This document shows, in pieces, positions 27,982 to 36,845 of a stretch of 61,607 nt of DNA; positions within the stretch are counted from its first letter, which is position 1; the number at the start of each line of letters is the position of its first letter. The stretch comes from Oligoflexia bacterium (GTDB lineage Bacteria > Bdellovibrionota > Bdellovibrionia > JABDDW01). The stretch spans positions 1 to 61,607 of the forward strand of contig JADLCR010000092.1 of NCBI GenBank assembly GCA_020847095.1, in the 5' to 3' direction. The notes under the pieces were generated by a model. It ran no database searches. It was not told where the DNA came from and saw only the letters and a program-made list of their open reading frames with translations. The translations under genes and the position numbers were made by a program.

Positions 27982-28224
27982 ATGTCCATCAAAGATAATC
28001 TTCATGTGCGACGATGCCATGTTTGTGGTGACGTCACTGAAAGTGAAACCGATGTGCTCAAATGTGGCGGGTGCGGAAAGTCCTTGCTTCCGTTTTACTA
28101 TTTCGACAAGAAGAAGATAAAGGAAATGGCTGACGGTGACGTTCGACCGGATAATTTTCGAGATTTAGAACGCGATCCTGAATCCGGGTATGGTCCAATT
28201 AGGGGGCTCACTGCCTACTGGTAA
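27982..28224 (+). CDS. Small zinc-ribbon protein
   Basis: 80 residues. CHVC near residues 12-15 and CGGC near 28-31 form a treble-clef or ribbon-type metal site. The remainder is charged, with the segment SLLPFYYFDKKKIKEM. ATG 27982 is picked because of the GAGGA ribosome-binding site at the right spacing. It is the first gene downstream of a good promoter and lies 5 nt before ilvA. No specific function can be given; such proteins often act as small regulators or adaptor subunits. Confidence 0.75.
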   Translation: MSIKDNLHVRRCHVCGDVTESETDVLKCGGCGKSLLPFYYFDKKKIKEMADGDVRPDNFRDLERDPESGYGPIRGLTAYW

Positions 28225-28229
28225 CAAAA

Positions 28230-29438
28230 TTGAAAGTATCAATTAAAGATATTCAAGAAGCAGAAAAGAAAATTCGTGAGCACATTGTGACCACGCCGCT
28301 GGATTTGTCCCGGTCGGCCACCACCCATTTAGGTGAAAGCGTTTACTTAAAATTTGAGAATCTCCAACTCACTGGAAGTTTCAAAATTCGCGGAGCGGCC
28401 TCTAAGCTTTCAAGCTTGTCTTCTCAAGAAGCCCAAAGGGGAGTGATTGCCGCCAGCGCGGGAAATCACGCTCAAGGCGTTGCCTGTATGGCTCACAAGC
28501 TTGGCATTAAAGCGACTATCGTGATGCCTGAAGCAAGCCCGCTCATTAAAGTCTTATCGACTCAGCGGTTTGGTCCCGAGATTATTTTAAAGGGGTCAAA
28601 TTACGACGAAGCCTACGCTCATGCCTTGGAACTTCAAAAATCTCGAGGTCTTGTCTTTGTTCACCCCTTTGAAGATGAAAAAGTCATTGCGGGGCAAGGA
28701 ACCTGCGGCCTAGAAATTCAAAATCAGCTCCCCGACGTGGACGTCGTGTATTGTGCTGTGGGCGGAGGGGGATGGATTTCAGGCGTGGCCACGGCGCTCA
28801 AGGCGTTCAACCCAAAAATAAAAATAATTGGAGTTCAAGCGGCAGGCGCCAAAAGCATGCATGACAGCTTCAAGAGTAAAAAGATTGTTACCTTAGAGAA
28901 GCCCGTTTCAACCATTGCAGATGGAATCGCCGTTAAGCGCCCATCTGCAGTCATGTATGAACAATTCATTTCACGCCTCGTAGACGATATGGTGACTGTG
29001 AGCGAAGATGAAATTGCACACGCCATTGTTTTTCTAATGGAAAGAGCCAAAACAGTCGTCGAGGGTGCTGGGGCAGCGTCATTTGCAGCTTTAATGAACA
29101 AGAGATCCATTATCGGTAAAAAGAATCTGGCCTTACTCAGCGGCGGAAATATCGATCTTAATATTATTGAGCGGGTTATTGATCGCGGTCTTCAGGCCTC
29201 TGGAAGACTGAGCCGGATTACCGTGGCGGCGCCGGACATTCCAGGAACACTCAATCGCCTGACCACTTTGATTGCTGAGCGAAAGGCAAACATCCTTCAG
29301 ATCAATCACAATCGAGTGAGTGACCGAATCGCTCTTAGAGAAACTATGATTGAATTCATTTTGGAATCATCAGGACTTGAACAAATCCGCCTGATTAAAG
29401 AAGATTTTGAGCGCGCTGGAGTTAAAATTTTGGATTAA
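28230..29438 (+). CDS. ilvA: Threonine ammonia-lyase (threonine dehydratase) with C-terminal ACT-like domain
   Basis: 402 residues. It is PLP-dependent: the Schiff-base Lys sits in LTGSFKIRGA, the substrate loop is SAGNHAQG, the phosphate-binding loop is AVGGGGWISG, and the late motif is LLSGGNIDL. The C-terminal 70 residues (RITVAAPDIPGTLNRL onward) are a single ACT-type regulatory domain, as in the shorter biodegradative/biosynthetic type. It converts threonine to 2-oxobutanoate, the entry to isoleucine. The start is TTG 28230, 5 nt after the preceding stop, probably by coupling. It ends sharing TTAA with the convergent hyuB. Confidence 0.9.
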   Translation: MKVSIKDIQEAEKKIREHIVTTPLDLSRSATTHLGESVYLKFENLQLTGSFKIRGAASKLSSLSSQEAQRGVIAASAGNHAQGVACMAHKLGIKATIVMPEASPLIKVLSTQRFGPEIILKGSNYDEAYAHALELQKSRGLVFVHPFEDEKVIAGQGTCGLEIQNQLPDVDVVYCAVGGGGWISGVATALKAFNPKIKIIGVQAAGAKSMHDSFKSKKIVTLEKPVSTIADGIAVKRPSAVMYEQFISRLVDDMVTVSEDEIAHAIVFLMERAKTVVEGAGAASFAALMNKRSIIGKKNLALLSGGNIDLNIIERVIDRGLQASGRLSRITVAAPDIPGTLNRLTTLIAERKANILQINHNRVSDRIALRETMIEFILESSGLEQIRLIKEDFERAGVKILD

Positions 29439-30967
29439 TCGTCTCCGACGATGGGTTCTTCTGGTTTTCCCCAGGCCCCTCCTCCGGGGGTCGAAACAAA
29501 CAAAGTGTCACCGGGATTGAGATTGAGCGTGCGACGCTCGCGAATGACTTCGCGACGGCCCGCCAGTGGCAAAAGTGCGACTTCAACCGCTGAACCCGAA
29601 GACCCGCCAAAGAGGCCATGAGGCTTGTTTTTCCAACGGTCCATTAAAAGCATGACTCTGGATTTTTTTAGGAACTTATAGGACCTTGTCTGACCATCAC
29701 CGGCCTTAAATCGCCCCTCGGCTCCAGAGCCATCTCTTAAGCTGTTTTGTACAACTTGAAAAATTTGAAGCTTTTCAAGCTCCTCTGGATCTGTAAGGGG
29801 TGAATTAATCAGTGCGCTCGTAATAGCGCTTACGCCAGCGGCTTCACGAGAAGAACCCGAGCCACTTCCCAAGAATTCAAAAAAGCGCAGGCGCTCGGAT
29901 TCAATCAGCATCGAGTTCATCGTGCCTCCACCCATGGCCGGGACTTCAAAAGGAAAAGCTTTGGCCAAACATCCGAGCATGACGTCAACCACTCGCAGAG
30001 CCGTTTCTGTGGGTGCTGCTAATGTTGGCGCTGGAAAACGGGCATTCAGCAAAGTGCCTTCTGGTGTTTCAAGACTAAACGCTCTAAAAAGCCCTGCGCT
30101 GAAACATATCGGATATTTTACGAGGCTCGATAAAACCCATGAACATACACCCAAGGTGGTCGCCGCATTGAGGTTAAAGGGGCTTAGTGTTTGTTTAGAA
30201 CTTCCTTTGAAAGTTAAATGGACATGTTCATCATGGACGGAGAGTTTTAACGCGACCTTTAGTGGCTTTGGCTCCAATTCGTCTGAGTCAATAAAATCAT
30301 GAAATTCAAATTCTCCGTCTGGAAACGAGCGAAGTGCGGCCTTCAAAGCTTTCTCGCTTGAGAGCTTAATACGACTTAAAACCTTGGATGATTTCCCGGG
30401 GGCAAAGGACTTTAACCACGCTGCGGCTTGGTCAGAAAGTTTGAGTACCAAATCCGCAGCAGATTGCAAAATCAGGCTCACATCGCCAACAGCGAGTCCA
30501 CTTTGACTTAAATAATTGGCAATTTCTGGGTTGATCATACCTTGATTCATGAGAGGCGACGGAGGAATGCGAAAGCCCTCTTCTTGTTGATTGGAGCTGT
30601 CTTCGGGCGGAATGGCTTTTAAAAGCTCGGGGCAAGACAATGATATTCCAACGTAACCCACCGGTTGCTCAGATTCGGAATATACCGGAGTGAGAAATCC
30701 AAAATCGGCAAGACTCGGCTGACCGCTCAACGGGTCATTGGAAATGATAATTTCTTTGCGACTCGGAGTTAGGTAAACGTAGGCGCTCTTGAGTGTTTGC
30801 TCAAGAGCAGGAAAAAAATGTGGGAAGCTTCCCGCGCCGTGAATGAGTTCTTTTTGGCTATCAAAAAAAGCACAAGCACGAATTTTCGCGGTTTCTTTTG
30901 AGGCCTGATCTAACCAAAGATGCAACGACCGCTGGGCGGCGATGAGATCTAAATCAAGGAGTTCCAA
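29435..30967 (-). CDS. HyuB/oxoprolinase beta-like protein, divergent and lacking family metal motif
   Basis: 510 residues. The C-terminal half is clearly of the hydantoinase B/5-oxoprolinase beta family: LRDGSGAEGRFKAGDG, then KPHGLFGGSSG and the final STPGGGAWGKPEEP. The N-terminal part keeps IISNDPLSGQPSLADF (canonical NDP-x-x-GG-x-H-x-x-D) but has lost the HHADIGG-like metal-binding segment that normally follows. The start is TTG 30967, 5 nt after an excellent AAAGGAGG inside the 3' end of hyuA, overlapping it by 14 nt. Family members form ATP-dependent lactam hydrolases or acetone-carboxylase-like complexes with HyuA. Activity here is doubtful. Confidence 0.82.
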   Translation of the reverse strand: MELLDLDLIAAQRSLHLWLDQASKETAKIRACAFFDSQKELIHGAGSFPHFFPALEQTLKSAYVYLTPSRKEIIISNDPLSGQPSLADFGFLTPVYSESEQPVGYVGISLSCPELLKAIPPEDSSNQQEEGFRIPPSPLMNQGMINPEIANYLSQSGLAVGDVSLILQSAADLVLKLSDQAAAWLKSFAPGKSSKVLSRIKLSSEKALKAALRSFPDGEFEFHDFIDSDELEPKPLKVALKLSVHDEHVHLTFKGSSKQTLSPFNLNAATTLGVCSWVLSSLVKYPICFSAGLFRAFSLETPEGTLLNARFPAPTLAAPTETALRVVDVMLGCLAKAFPFEVPAMGGGTMNSMLIESERLRFFEFLGSGSGSSREAAGVSAITSALINSPLTDPEELEKLQIFQVVQNSLRDGSGAEGRFKAGDGQTRSYKFLKKSRVMLLMDRWKNKPHGLFGGSSGSAVEVALLPLAGRREVIRERRTLNLNPGDTLFVSTPGGGAWGKPEEPIVGDD

Positions 30968-32231
30968 AAAAACCTCCTTTGCGAACCTGCGGCTCTATCG
31001 ATTTTCCAAATAATTTTTCAACTCTCGAACAATCAGCCTTGAGAGCGGAGTCCTTGCGGAATTGAATAAGTGGCCCTTGGAGATTGTCAATTAAATGGCT
31101 GAGCCATCCAGTGACTTTCATTTCCCTCAAGTCTCGATGATGCTGGCTAGCGACTTGATAAATTTCCCAAGTGAGGCTTTTGGTCCAACTTGAGAGGCAT
31201 TGTTCGATTAAGTTGGGGATGGTCGTCTTCACAGTCTTTGCCATCAAATTTAAAACGCGATTCAATCGCTCCGGGTCGATCTTAAGTCGGTGAACATCAG
31301 TAGACTTTATAGAATGCTTTTGTACTAAGAGATCTAAAATGCACAGCTTCAGTCCCTTACCAAAGCAAACAGGGCCCGGCTCTGACCCAATCACTTCATG
31401 TCCAATTAAAATTTGGTTAGCCGTATCGAGTGAAACTTCATCTAAAAGGGAGTGACGTAATTTTATTCGGCCCTGGTTTGAGTTTATAAAAATCCCGTCG
31501 TCCAAAATCTCTACGGTCGGTGAATGCTCTTCAACACGATAGGGGCTTACAATGGTGATGTTCTCGGGCGAGAATCCCATGGCACCCAATTCTTTTGTGA
31601 TTTTTTCCGTCAATAGAGTTCGATGGATTCGTTGGGCTAATTGGTGAGCGCGTTCATACAAGTTTCCATTGTCTTCAGTAGATGCAAAGGTACGAATTTC
31701 ATAGTTCGAAAGAAGACTAACAAGTCGCCTTTCCTGTTCCGGATTTGATTTCGAATTTAACAGGCAAATTCCTACGGCATGGCATTGAGTGGCTTTAAGT
31801 TTGGTTGCAAGGAATTCGACTTCCTTTTCATCGAGCTCATGAACAATATCGCCTTTTGCATCAATGCGGTGAGTGATTCCGAAGCACAGTTCTTGGGGAA
31901 TGACGGGCAAAGTCTTGCTTGCGATGAGACCAAAGGGCCTTTCTCGACAAGAAAGTCCTATCTGAAGAGTGTGTTCAAACCCTTCGGTAAAAATCATTCC
32001 AACGGTTTCTGTCCATCCTTCACTGACGGCGACTTCAGGCCACGTTGTTGAAAGGGTGACTTTAACGTCAGAGAGTGTAGATTTATTTTGAAGCTCCCCC
32101 AAAGGCTCAGACAGTGAAGTCCACGGCTGATCCTTGCGAGAGAAAGTTCGAAAAAACTGAGCTTCCCTTCCGTCAGTGAGTAGCGCATCGCAAAACAGTT
32201 CGCGCATATCCACTAAGAGATTCCAGGCCAC
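30954..32231 (-). CDS. Degenerate HyuA/oxoprolinase alpha-like protein
   Basis: 425 residues; typical HyuA has about 650-700. The start is GTG 32231, supported by GAGGAG 6 nt upstream. The N-terminus LLVDMRELFCDALLTDG aligns in register with the family phosphate-1 loop VDIGGTFTDALL, but the two glycines are replaced by Arg-Glu. Later family landmarks remain: GMIFTEGFEHTLQIG and the GHEVIGSEPGPVCFGKG segment (canonical SAGA-PGPVCYGRG). The central region that should hold the GPAAG and DMGGTSTDV nucleotide-binding loops is reduced to about 30 unrelated residues. It therefore looks unable to bind ATP in the usual way. It is co-transcribed with hyuB and divergent from cmk. Confidence 0.75.
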   Translation of the reverse strand: MAWNLLVDMRELFCDALLTDGREAQFFRTFSRKDQPWTSLSEPLGELQNKSTLSDVKVTLSTTWPEVAVSEGWTETVGMIFTEGFEHTLQIGLSCRERPFGLIASKTLPVIPQELCFGITHRIDAKGDIVHELDEKEVEFLATKLKATQCHAVGICLLNSKSNPEQERRLVSLLSNYEIRTFASTEDNGNLYERAHQLAQRIHRTLLTEKITKELGAMGFSPENITIVSPYRVEEHSPTVEILDDGIFINSNQGRIKLRHSLLDEVSLDTANQILIGHEVIGSEPGPVCFGKGLKLCILDLLVQKHSIKSTDVHRLKIDPERLNRVLNLMAKTVKTTIPNLIEQCLSSWTKSLTWEIYQVASQHHRDLREMKVTGWLSHLIDNLQGPLIQFRKDSALKADCSRVEKLFGKSIEPQVRKGGFFGTP

Positions 32232-32296
32232 TATTGACTCCTCACGATTGATGGACCAAATTATGAATGCAAAGTCTCTGAATTGAAAGGAATCTT

Positions 32297-32980
32297 TTGT
32301 TGAAGAACCATGCAAAAAAGGGGGCATTCGTGATCGCCATCGACGGTCCTGCGGGAAGTGGGAAATCAACAGTTTCCTTGAAACTTGCAAAAAAACTTAA
32401 TCTGACTTTCTTGACCACTGGAGCCTTTTATCGGGGCTTGGCTTTTTTGGCCAATAAGCGATCAATTCCTTTGGATGACGAAGGGGCTTTGGTGCGGCTT
32501 ACCCATGACGCCGGATTTAGCGTCGTGGCGAATTCCCAAGGCACTCGAGTGCTGGTGGACGGGCAAGACGTCACCAGTCAAATCAATACCGAAGAGGTCG
32601 GCAAAGGGGCAAGTCTTGTATCAGCGCTCCCAACTGTGCGCGCGGCCCTATTAGAATCCCAGCGCGGGTTTGCAAGGGGAGCGGGGCTCGTGGCGGAAGG
32701 TCGCGACTGCGGAACGGTGGTGTTCCCCAATGCCGCGTTGAAAATTTTTCTGACTGCCTCGCTGGAAAGTCGGGCTCATCGACGGTCAAGCGAATATCAA
32801 ATGCCCAATCAAGAGACGCAAAAGGCTTTGGAGGAACGTGATAGCCGTGATAGTCAAAGGGCCGCGGCACCAATGGCAAAGGCATCCGATGCTATTGAGA
32901 TCGACACCTCCGAAATGACGATCGATGAAGTTGTAGGAAAAATTGCTCAAATTTATTCTGAGCGCAGGAGTAAGAACTAA
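32297..32980 (+). CDS. cmk: Cytidylate kinase
   Basis: 227 residues. The P-loop IDGPAGSGKSTVSLKLAKK is followed by FLTTGAFYRGLAFLA, the VAEGRDCGTVVFP motif and the RDSRDSQRAAAPM lid segment, the full CMP-kinase signature. It phosphorylates CMP and dCMP. The start is TTG 32297 (or the adjacent TTG 32300) behind GAAAGGAA. The operon continues with ispH; the cmk-ispH-rpsA order is a familiar bacterial cluster. Confidence 0.95.
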   Translation: MLKNHAKKGAFVIAIDGPAGSGKSTVSLKLAKKLNLTFLTTGAFYRGLAFLANKRSIPLDDEGALVRLTHDAGFSVVANSQGTRVLVDGQDVTSQINTEEVGKGASLVSALPTVRAALLESQRGFARGAGLVAEGRDCGTVVFPNAALKIFLTASLESRAHRRSSEYQMPNQETQKALEERDSRDSQRAAAPMAKASDAIEIDTSEMTIDEVVGKIAQIYSERRSKN

Positions 32981-33886
32981 GTGGAAGGCATGGTAGAGCC
33001 AGGGCTAGAGAGAGCTTCAGAGTTTAACCCCCTTGTTCGTGGCGGGGTTAAAATCCTAACGGCTAAGACCGCCGGAATTTGCTTTGGCGTAGAGAGAGCC
33101 TTGAATCTAAGTGAAAAGGCTTTGAAAGAGGCCTCGCAACCTATTTCTTCGTTAGGACCTTTGATTCACAACCCTCAAGCCGTAGGTGAATTAGCGTCAA
33201 GAGGGCTGAAAGTCTCACAGAAACTTGAAGACATTCAAGGTACCGTAGTGTTTCGAAGTCACGGCGTGACTCTTCAAACTCAAGCGCTAGCTTCGAAATT
33301 GGGATTAAGCGTTGTTGATGCGACTTGTCCTCTAGTGAAAGTTCCTCAAAATTTTGCTCGCCGTCTCAGTGAGGCTGGTTACTTTGTTGTTATTATCGGG
33401 GATCGTAATCACCCAGAGATTCAGGGAGTGATGAGTTATGTGGAAAATGGTCACTTTTGTGTGGTCAAAGGCCCTGAGGAGTTAGACGCCATTGGGAAGC
33501 ACGATCGGGTCGGAGTGATTTGCCAAACCACTTTGAAGCGAAGTGTTTTTGATTCCGTTGTTGCTCGTTGCAAGGAATTATTTAGCGAAGTTAAGTCCCA
33601 TAACACTATTTGCAGCGCCACCAAAGACCGTCAAGAAGCCGCATACGAACTAGCTTCCCAGGTCGATTGCATGATTGTTATTGGGGGTCGAAATTCTTCA
33701 AACACACAGAAGCTCTACGATATCTGTAGCGATCTTTGTCCCAAAGCTCACCTTATCGAAACTGCTGGCGAGTTAAAGGCTGAGTGGTTTCAAGGGCTTA
33801 AATCTATTGGAATTACCGCAGGCGCTAGCACCCCCCATGCCGTAATAGAATCGGTTCGACAGACTGTGGCCACTCTGGTGAGTTAA
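32981..33886 (+). CDS. ispH: 4-hydroxy-3-methylbut-2-enyl diphosphate reductase
   Basis: 301 residues. Three cysteines that hold the [4Fe-4S] cluster are visible: AGICFGVERAL (about 33), VDATCPLVKVP (about 115) and NTICSATKDRQ (about 210). Substrate-binding motifs are GPLIHNPQAV, FRSHGV, GDRNHPEI, and GGRNSSNTQKL with GITAGASTP near the C-terminus. It makes IPP and DMAPP in the last step of the MEP isoprenoid pathway. GTG 32981 follows the cmk stop directly, with no gap. Confidence 0.96.
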   Translation: MEGMVEPGLERASEFNPLVRGGVKILTAKTAGICFGVERALNLSEKALKEASQPISSLGPLIHNPQAVGELASRGLKVSQKLEDIQGTVVFRSHGVTLQTQALASKLGLSVVDATCPLVKVPQNFARRLSEAGYFVVIIGDRNHPEIQGVMSYVENGHFCVVKGPEELDAIGKHDRVGVICQTTLKRSVFDSVVARCKELFSEVKSHNTICSATKDRQEAAYELASQVDCMIVIGGRNSSNTQKLYDICSDLCPKAHLIETAGELKAEWFQGLKSIGITAGASTPHAVIESVRQTVATLVS

Positions 33887-33899
33887 GTTCTCAATTCCA

Positions 33900-33930
33900 T
33901 TGACTTTTACCTCTTCAAAAACTACTTAAT
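33900..33930 (+). promoter_or_regulatory. Candidate rpsA promoter
   Basis: TTGACT (33900-33905) is followed after 17 nt by TACTTA (33923-33928), or after 19 nt by CTTAAT (33925-33930). It lies in the 123-nt gap between ispH and rpsA and leaves an 75-80 nt leader. The -35 is good, the -10 mediocre. Confidence 0.4.
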
Positions 33931-34009
33931 TGGACTTTGAGTCTGCGACCCCATTGGCACAATGGCGTGCTATGTAAACTCGCGGACTCCCGTTGGAAAG
34001 AGTTGGTAG

Positions 34010-35815
34010 ATGGTGACACCCCAATCAATGACTAAAAAAGGACAAAAAACTTCAAAACTTCAGGCCGCACGCGAGGCCATTTTGGCTCAGCTTGAAGCCG
34101 AGGAGCAAAAGGCCCGGGGGCCTGCTAAAGGCGAAGGGCAATCATTTGCCGAGCTTTTCGAAGCAAGTGTTAAAGAAAGAGACTTCAATGTAGGTGACGT
34201 CGTCACAGGCAAGGTGATCGAAGTTAATCCGGAGTTTGTCCTTGTCGATATTAACTACAAATCTGAAGGATTAATTCCTTTTAGTGAATTTCACAGCGCA
34301 GACGGTGTCCCGAACATTAAGCCTGGAGACACAGTTCAAGTTTACATCGATAAAGTAGAAAATGAAAACGGCATGGTCGTTTTGTCTAAAGACAAGGCCG
34401 ACATGCTGAAGGCATGGCAAGACATTTCAAAAGCCTGTGAAAAAGAAGAGCTTGTTGAAGGAACGGTTATCGCGAAAGTTAAAGGCGGCCTGAGTGTCGA
34501 TATCGGGGTTAAAGCTTTCTTGCCAGGGTCACAAATTGATTTGCGACCAGTGAGAAACCTCGACCAGTACATTGGAAAGAGACTCAAATTTAAGGTCATT
34601 AAATTTAATCGCAAAAGAGGCAATATCGTTCTCTCAAGAAGAGCACTTCTTGAGCAAGAGCGCGAACATCTCAAACATCAAACCCTTGAAACTATCCGTG
34701 AGGGCCAGATTGTTGATGGTATTGTCAAAAACATTACCGACTACGGCGCATTTATTGATCTTGGTGGAATGGATGGACTGCTTCATATCACCGATATGAG
34801 CTGGGGCCGAGTAAAGCATCCCTCTCAGATCATCAATATTGGCGACGAAATTAAAGTCAAAGTTTTGAAATATGATACCGAGCGAGAGCGCGTAAGCCTT
34901 GGGCTAAAGCAGTTGCAACCGGATCCTTGGGAAAACGTTCAGGCTCGATTCCAGGTGGGCCAAAAGCTGTCTGGCAAAGTTGTGAGTCTGGCTGATTACG
35001 GCGCCTTCGTTGAACTGGAAGAAGGTGTAGAAGGACTTATTCACGTATCTGAAATGAGTTGGACTCAACGTGTGAAGCACCCATCCAAAGTTGTTGCCGT
35101 AGACGATACGGTTAACGTGGTGGTGCTTGATATTGACCTTCCCAATCGACGTATTAGCCTCGGCATGAAGCAGCTTGAGACTAACCCCTGGCTGGCATTG
35201 AAGGATAAGTATCCTGCAGGAACAGTTATTGAGGGACAAATCAAGTCGATCACGGATTTCGGTGTGTTCATTGGCATCGAAGAGGGAATTGATGGACTTG
35301 TGCATATCAGCGATTTTTCTTGGACCAAGCGTGTAAATCATCCGTCGGAAGTTTATAAAAAGGGTGACGTCGTAAAAGCGGTTGTTTTGGCCGTTGATTT
35401 AGAAAACGAGCGTTTTAGCCTTGGAATTAAGCAACTTGAGAAGGATCCTTGGTCAGAAGTAGCCAACAAGTATGCTGTTGGAACTCAATTAGAAGTGAAA
35501 GTCACGAAAACCGCCGACTTCGGAGTTTTTGTTGAACTTGAACCTGAGATTGAGGGCCTAATCCATATTAGTGAGCTTTCTTCAGACCGTGTTGAAAAGG
35601 TTGAAGACGTTGCAAAGCCCGGAGATGTTATTCGAGCTGAAGTCATCAGCATCGACCGTGATGCTCGAAAAATTGGATTGAGTGCAAAGCTTGTTTCCTT
35701 TAAGGGCGATCGAGCTGATATGCAGAAGTACGCAAAATCGACTCCGAAAACCAGTTTGGGAGATATCTTTGGCGACCAAATGAAGGGCATTAAAACCGAT
35801 GGTGAAAACAACTAA
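34010..35815 (+). CDS. rpsA: 30S ribosomal protein S1
   Basis: 601 residues with six S1 (OB-fold) repeats between about residues 60 and 565. Each of the last four repeats shows the VKxITDYGAFI/VExEEGxEGLIHxSE pattern, for example KNITDYGAFIDLGGMDGLLH and SITDFGVFIGIEEGIDGLVH. The first two are the divergent ribosome-binding repeats, as in other S1 proteins. A Lys/Gln/Ala-rich N-terminal extension of about 40 residues precedes them. S1 brings mRNA to the 30S subunit. The next gene is separated by a hairpin terminator. Confidence 0.96.
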   Translation: MVTPQSMTKKGQKTSKLQAAREAILAQLEAEEQKARGPAKGEGQSFAELFEASVKERDFNVGDVVTGKVIEVNPEFVLVDINYKSEGLIPFSEFHSADGVPNIKPGDTVQVYIDKVENENGMVVLSKDKADMLKAWQDISKACEKEELVEGTVIAKVKGGLSVDIGVKAFLPGSQIDLRPVRNLDQYIGKRLKFKVIKFNRKRGNIVLSRRALLEQEREHLKHQTLETIREGQIVDGIVKNITDYGAFIDLGGMDGLLHITDMSWGRVKHPSQIINIGDEIKVKVLKYDTERERVSLGLKQLQPDPWENVQARFQVGQKLSGKVVSLADYGAFVELEEGVEGLIHVSEMSWTQRVKHPSKVVAVDDTVNVVVLDIDLPNRRISLGMKQLETNPWLALKDKYPAGTVIEGQIKSITDFGVFIGIEEGIDGLVHISDFSWTKRVNHPSEVYKKGDVVKAVVLAVDLENERFSLGIKQLEKDPWSEVANKYAVGTQLEVKVTKTADFGVFVELEPEIEGLIHISELSSDRVEKVEDVAKPGDVIRAEVISIDRDARKIGLSAKLVSFKGDRADMQKYAKSTPKTSLGDIFGDQMKGIKTDGENN

Positions 35816-35849
35816 TCTGGTTTTGAATTAAAAGAAACTGACTCCAAGG

Positions 35850-35879
35850 GCCGTTGACATTGTCAACGGCTCTTGTTTT
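35850..35879 (+). terminator. Intrinsic terminator after rpsA
   Basis: A perfect inverted repeat (GCCGTTGAC, loop ATT, GTCAACGGC; 35850-35870) is followed by TCTTGTTTT. It lies in the 79-nt gap between rpsA and sppA and probably ends the rpsA transcript. Confidence 0.8.
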
Positions 35880-35894
35880 GATGAGGATCAATGT

Positions 35895-36845
35895 ATGTCA
35901 ACCGGTGAACAGTTCGTCAAAAAGCATCCCTGGGCAGTAGCACTCATTTTCGTTGGGATGGTGTTGTTTCTGGGTCTTTTGGCCCTGGGCGCCGCCATTT
36001 ACACGGCGTTTGGTGAGCATGAACCTAGGATTTCGCGAAAATCCGTTCTGCTGTTAGAGGTCAAAGGCATCATTACCGATTCCAAGAAGTTTGTTAAAGA
36101 CCTTAAACGATACCGAGATGATCACGATATTAATGCCGTTGTTGTACGCCTTGACTCACCCGGTGGCGTTGTTGGTCCAAGCCAAGAAATGTATGATGAA
36201 ATTTTAAGAACCCGCCAAAAAAAGGTACACGTTGTTTGTTCGTTGGGATCAGTGGCCGCCAGCGGGGCTTATTACATTGCTTCGGCTTGCGATAAGATCG
36301 TCACCAATCCGGGAACAATCACGGGAAGCATTGGTGTCATTATGGAGTTTGCCAATCTCGGCGGGCTGTATCAGTGGGCCAAAGTTGATCGCTATGTTGT
36401 GAAGAGCGGTAATTACAAAGATATCGGATCGGAGTTCCGACCGATGCGTCCTGAAGAGCGGCAAATCATTCAAGGCATGATCGACAATGTTCACATGCAG
36501 TTTAAAAAGGCCATAGCCACGGGCCGCAACATGAAATTAGAGCGCGTTTCTGGCCTTGCCGACGGGCGAATTTTTAGCGGCGAACAGGCGGTTAACCTCG
36601 GGCTGGCTGACAGTCTTGGGGGACTTGAAGAGGCTGTGGATCAAGTGGCTAAACTAGCTGGCATCAAAGGTGAGCCCGAAATCATAACGCCTCCACCTAA
36701 GGGCACAGGGTTTATCGACTTTATTATGCAAAACCGCGAAGATGAAGAAGAGGCTCAGTTAAAACGCTTTGTTAAGGGAGCCCTTCGCGTGGACCTGGTA
36801 GGTAAGCCGTTGATGATTTTGCCAGGAGCACTAGGCTCATGGTAA
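35895..36845 (+). CDS. sppA: Signal peptide peptidase SppA (short, 36K type)
   Basis: 316 residues. An N-terminal membrane anchor spans about 14-38. The S49 protease core has RLDSPGGVVGPSQEMYD, the catalytic Ser in SLGSVAASGAYYIA and the Lys general base in VKSGNYKDIGSEFR. It cleaves leftover signal peptides in the membrane. It overlaps the HIT gene by 7 nt. Together with the rhomboid gene downstream, this region holds two intramembrane/membrane-associated proteases. Confidence 0.93.
   Translation: MSTGEQFVKKHPWAVALIFVGMVLFLGLLALGAAIYTAFGEHEPRISRKSVLLLEVKGIITDSKKFVKDLKRYRDDHDINAVVVRLDSPGGVVGPSQEMYDEILRTRQKKVHVVCSLGSVAASGAYYIASACDKIVTNPGTITGSIGVIMEFANLGGLYQWAKVDRYVVKSGNYKDIGSEFRPMRPEERQIIQGMIDNVHMQFKKAIATGRNMKLERVSGLADGRIFSGEQAVNLGLADSLGGLEEAVDQVAKLAGIKGEPEIITPPPKGTGFIDFIMQNREDEEEAQLKRFVKGALRVDLVGKPLMILPGALGSW

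Noticed and set aside
33950-33985. A sigma-54-like promoter TTGGCAC...GTGCT upstream of rpsA
   Set aside because: GG and GC are one base too far apart for the -24/-12 consensus, and TTGC is not matched. A sigma-70-type candidate lies nearby.
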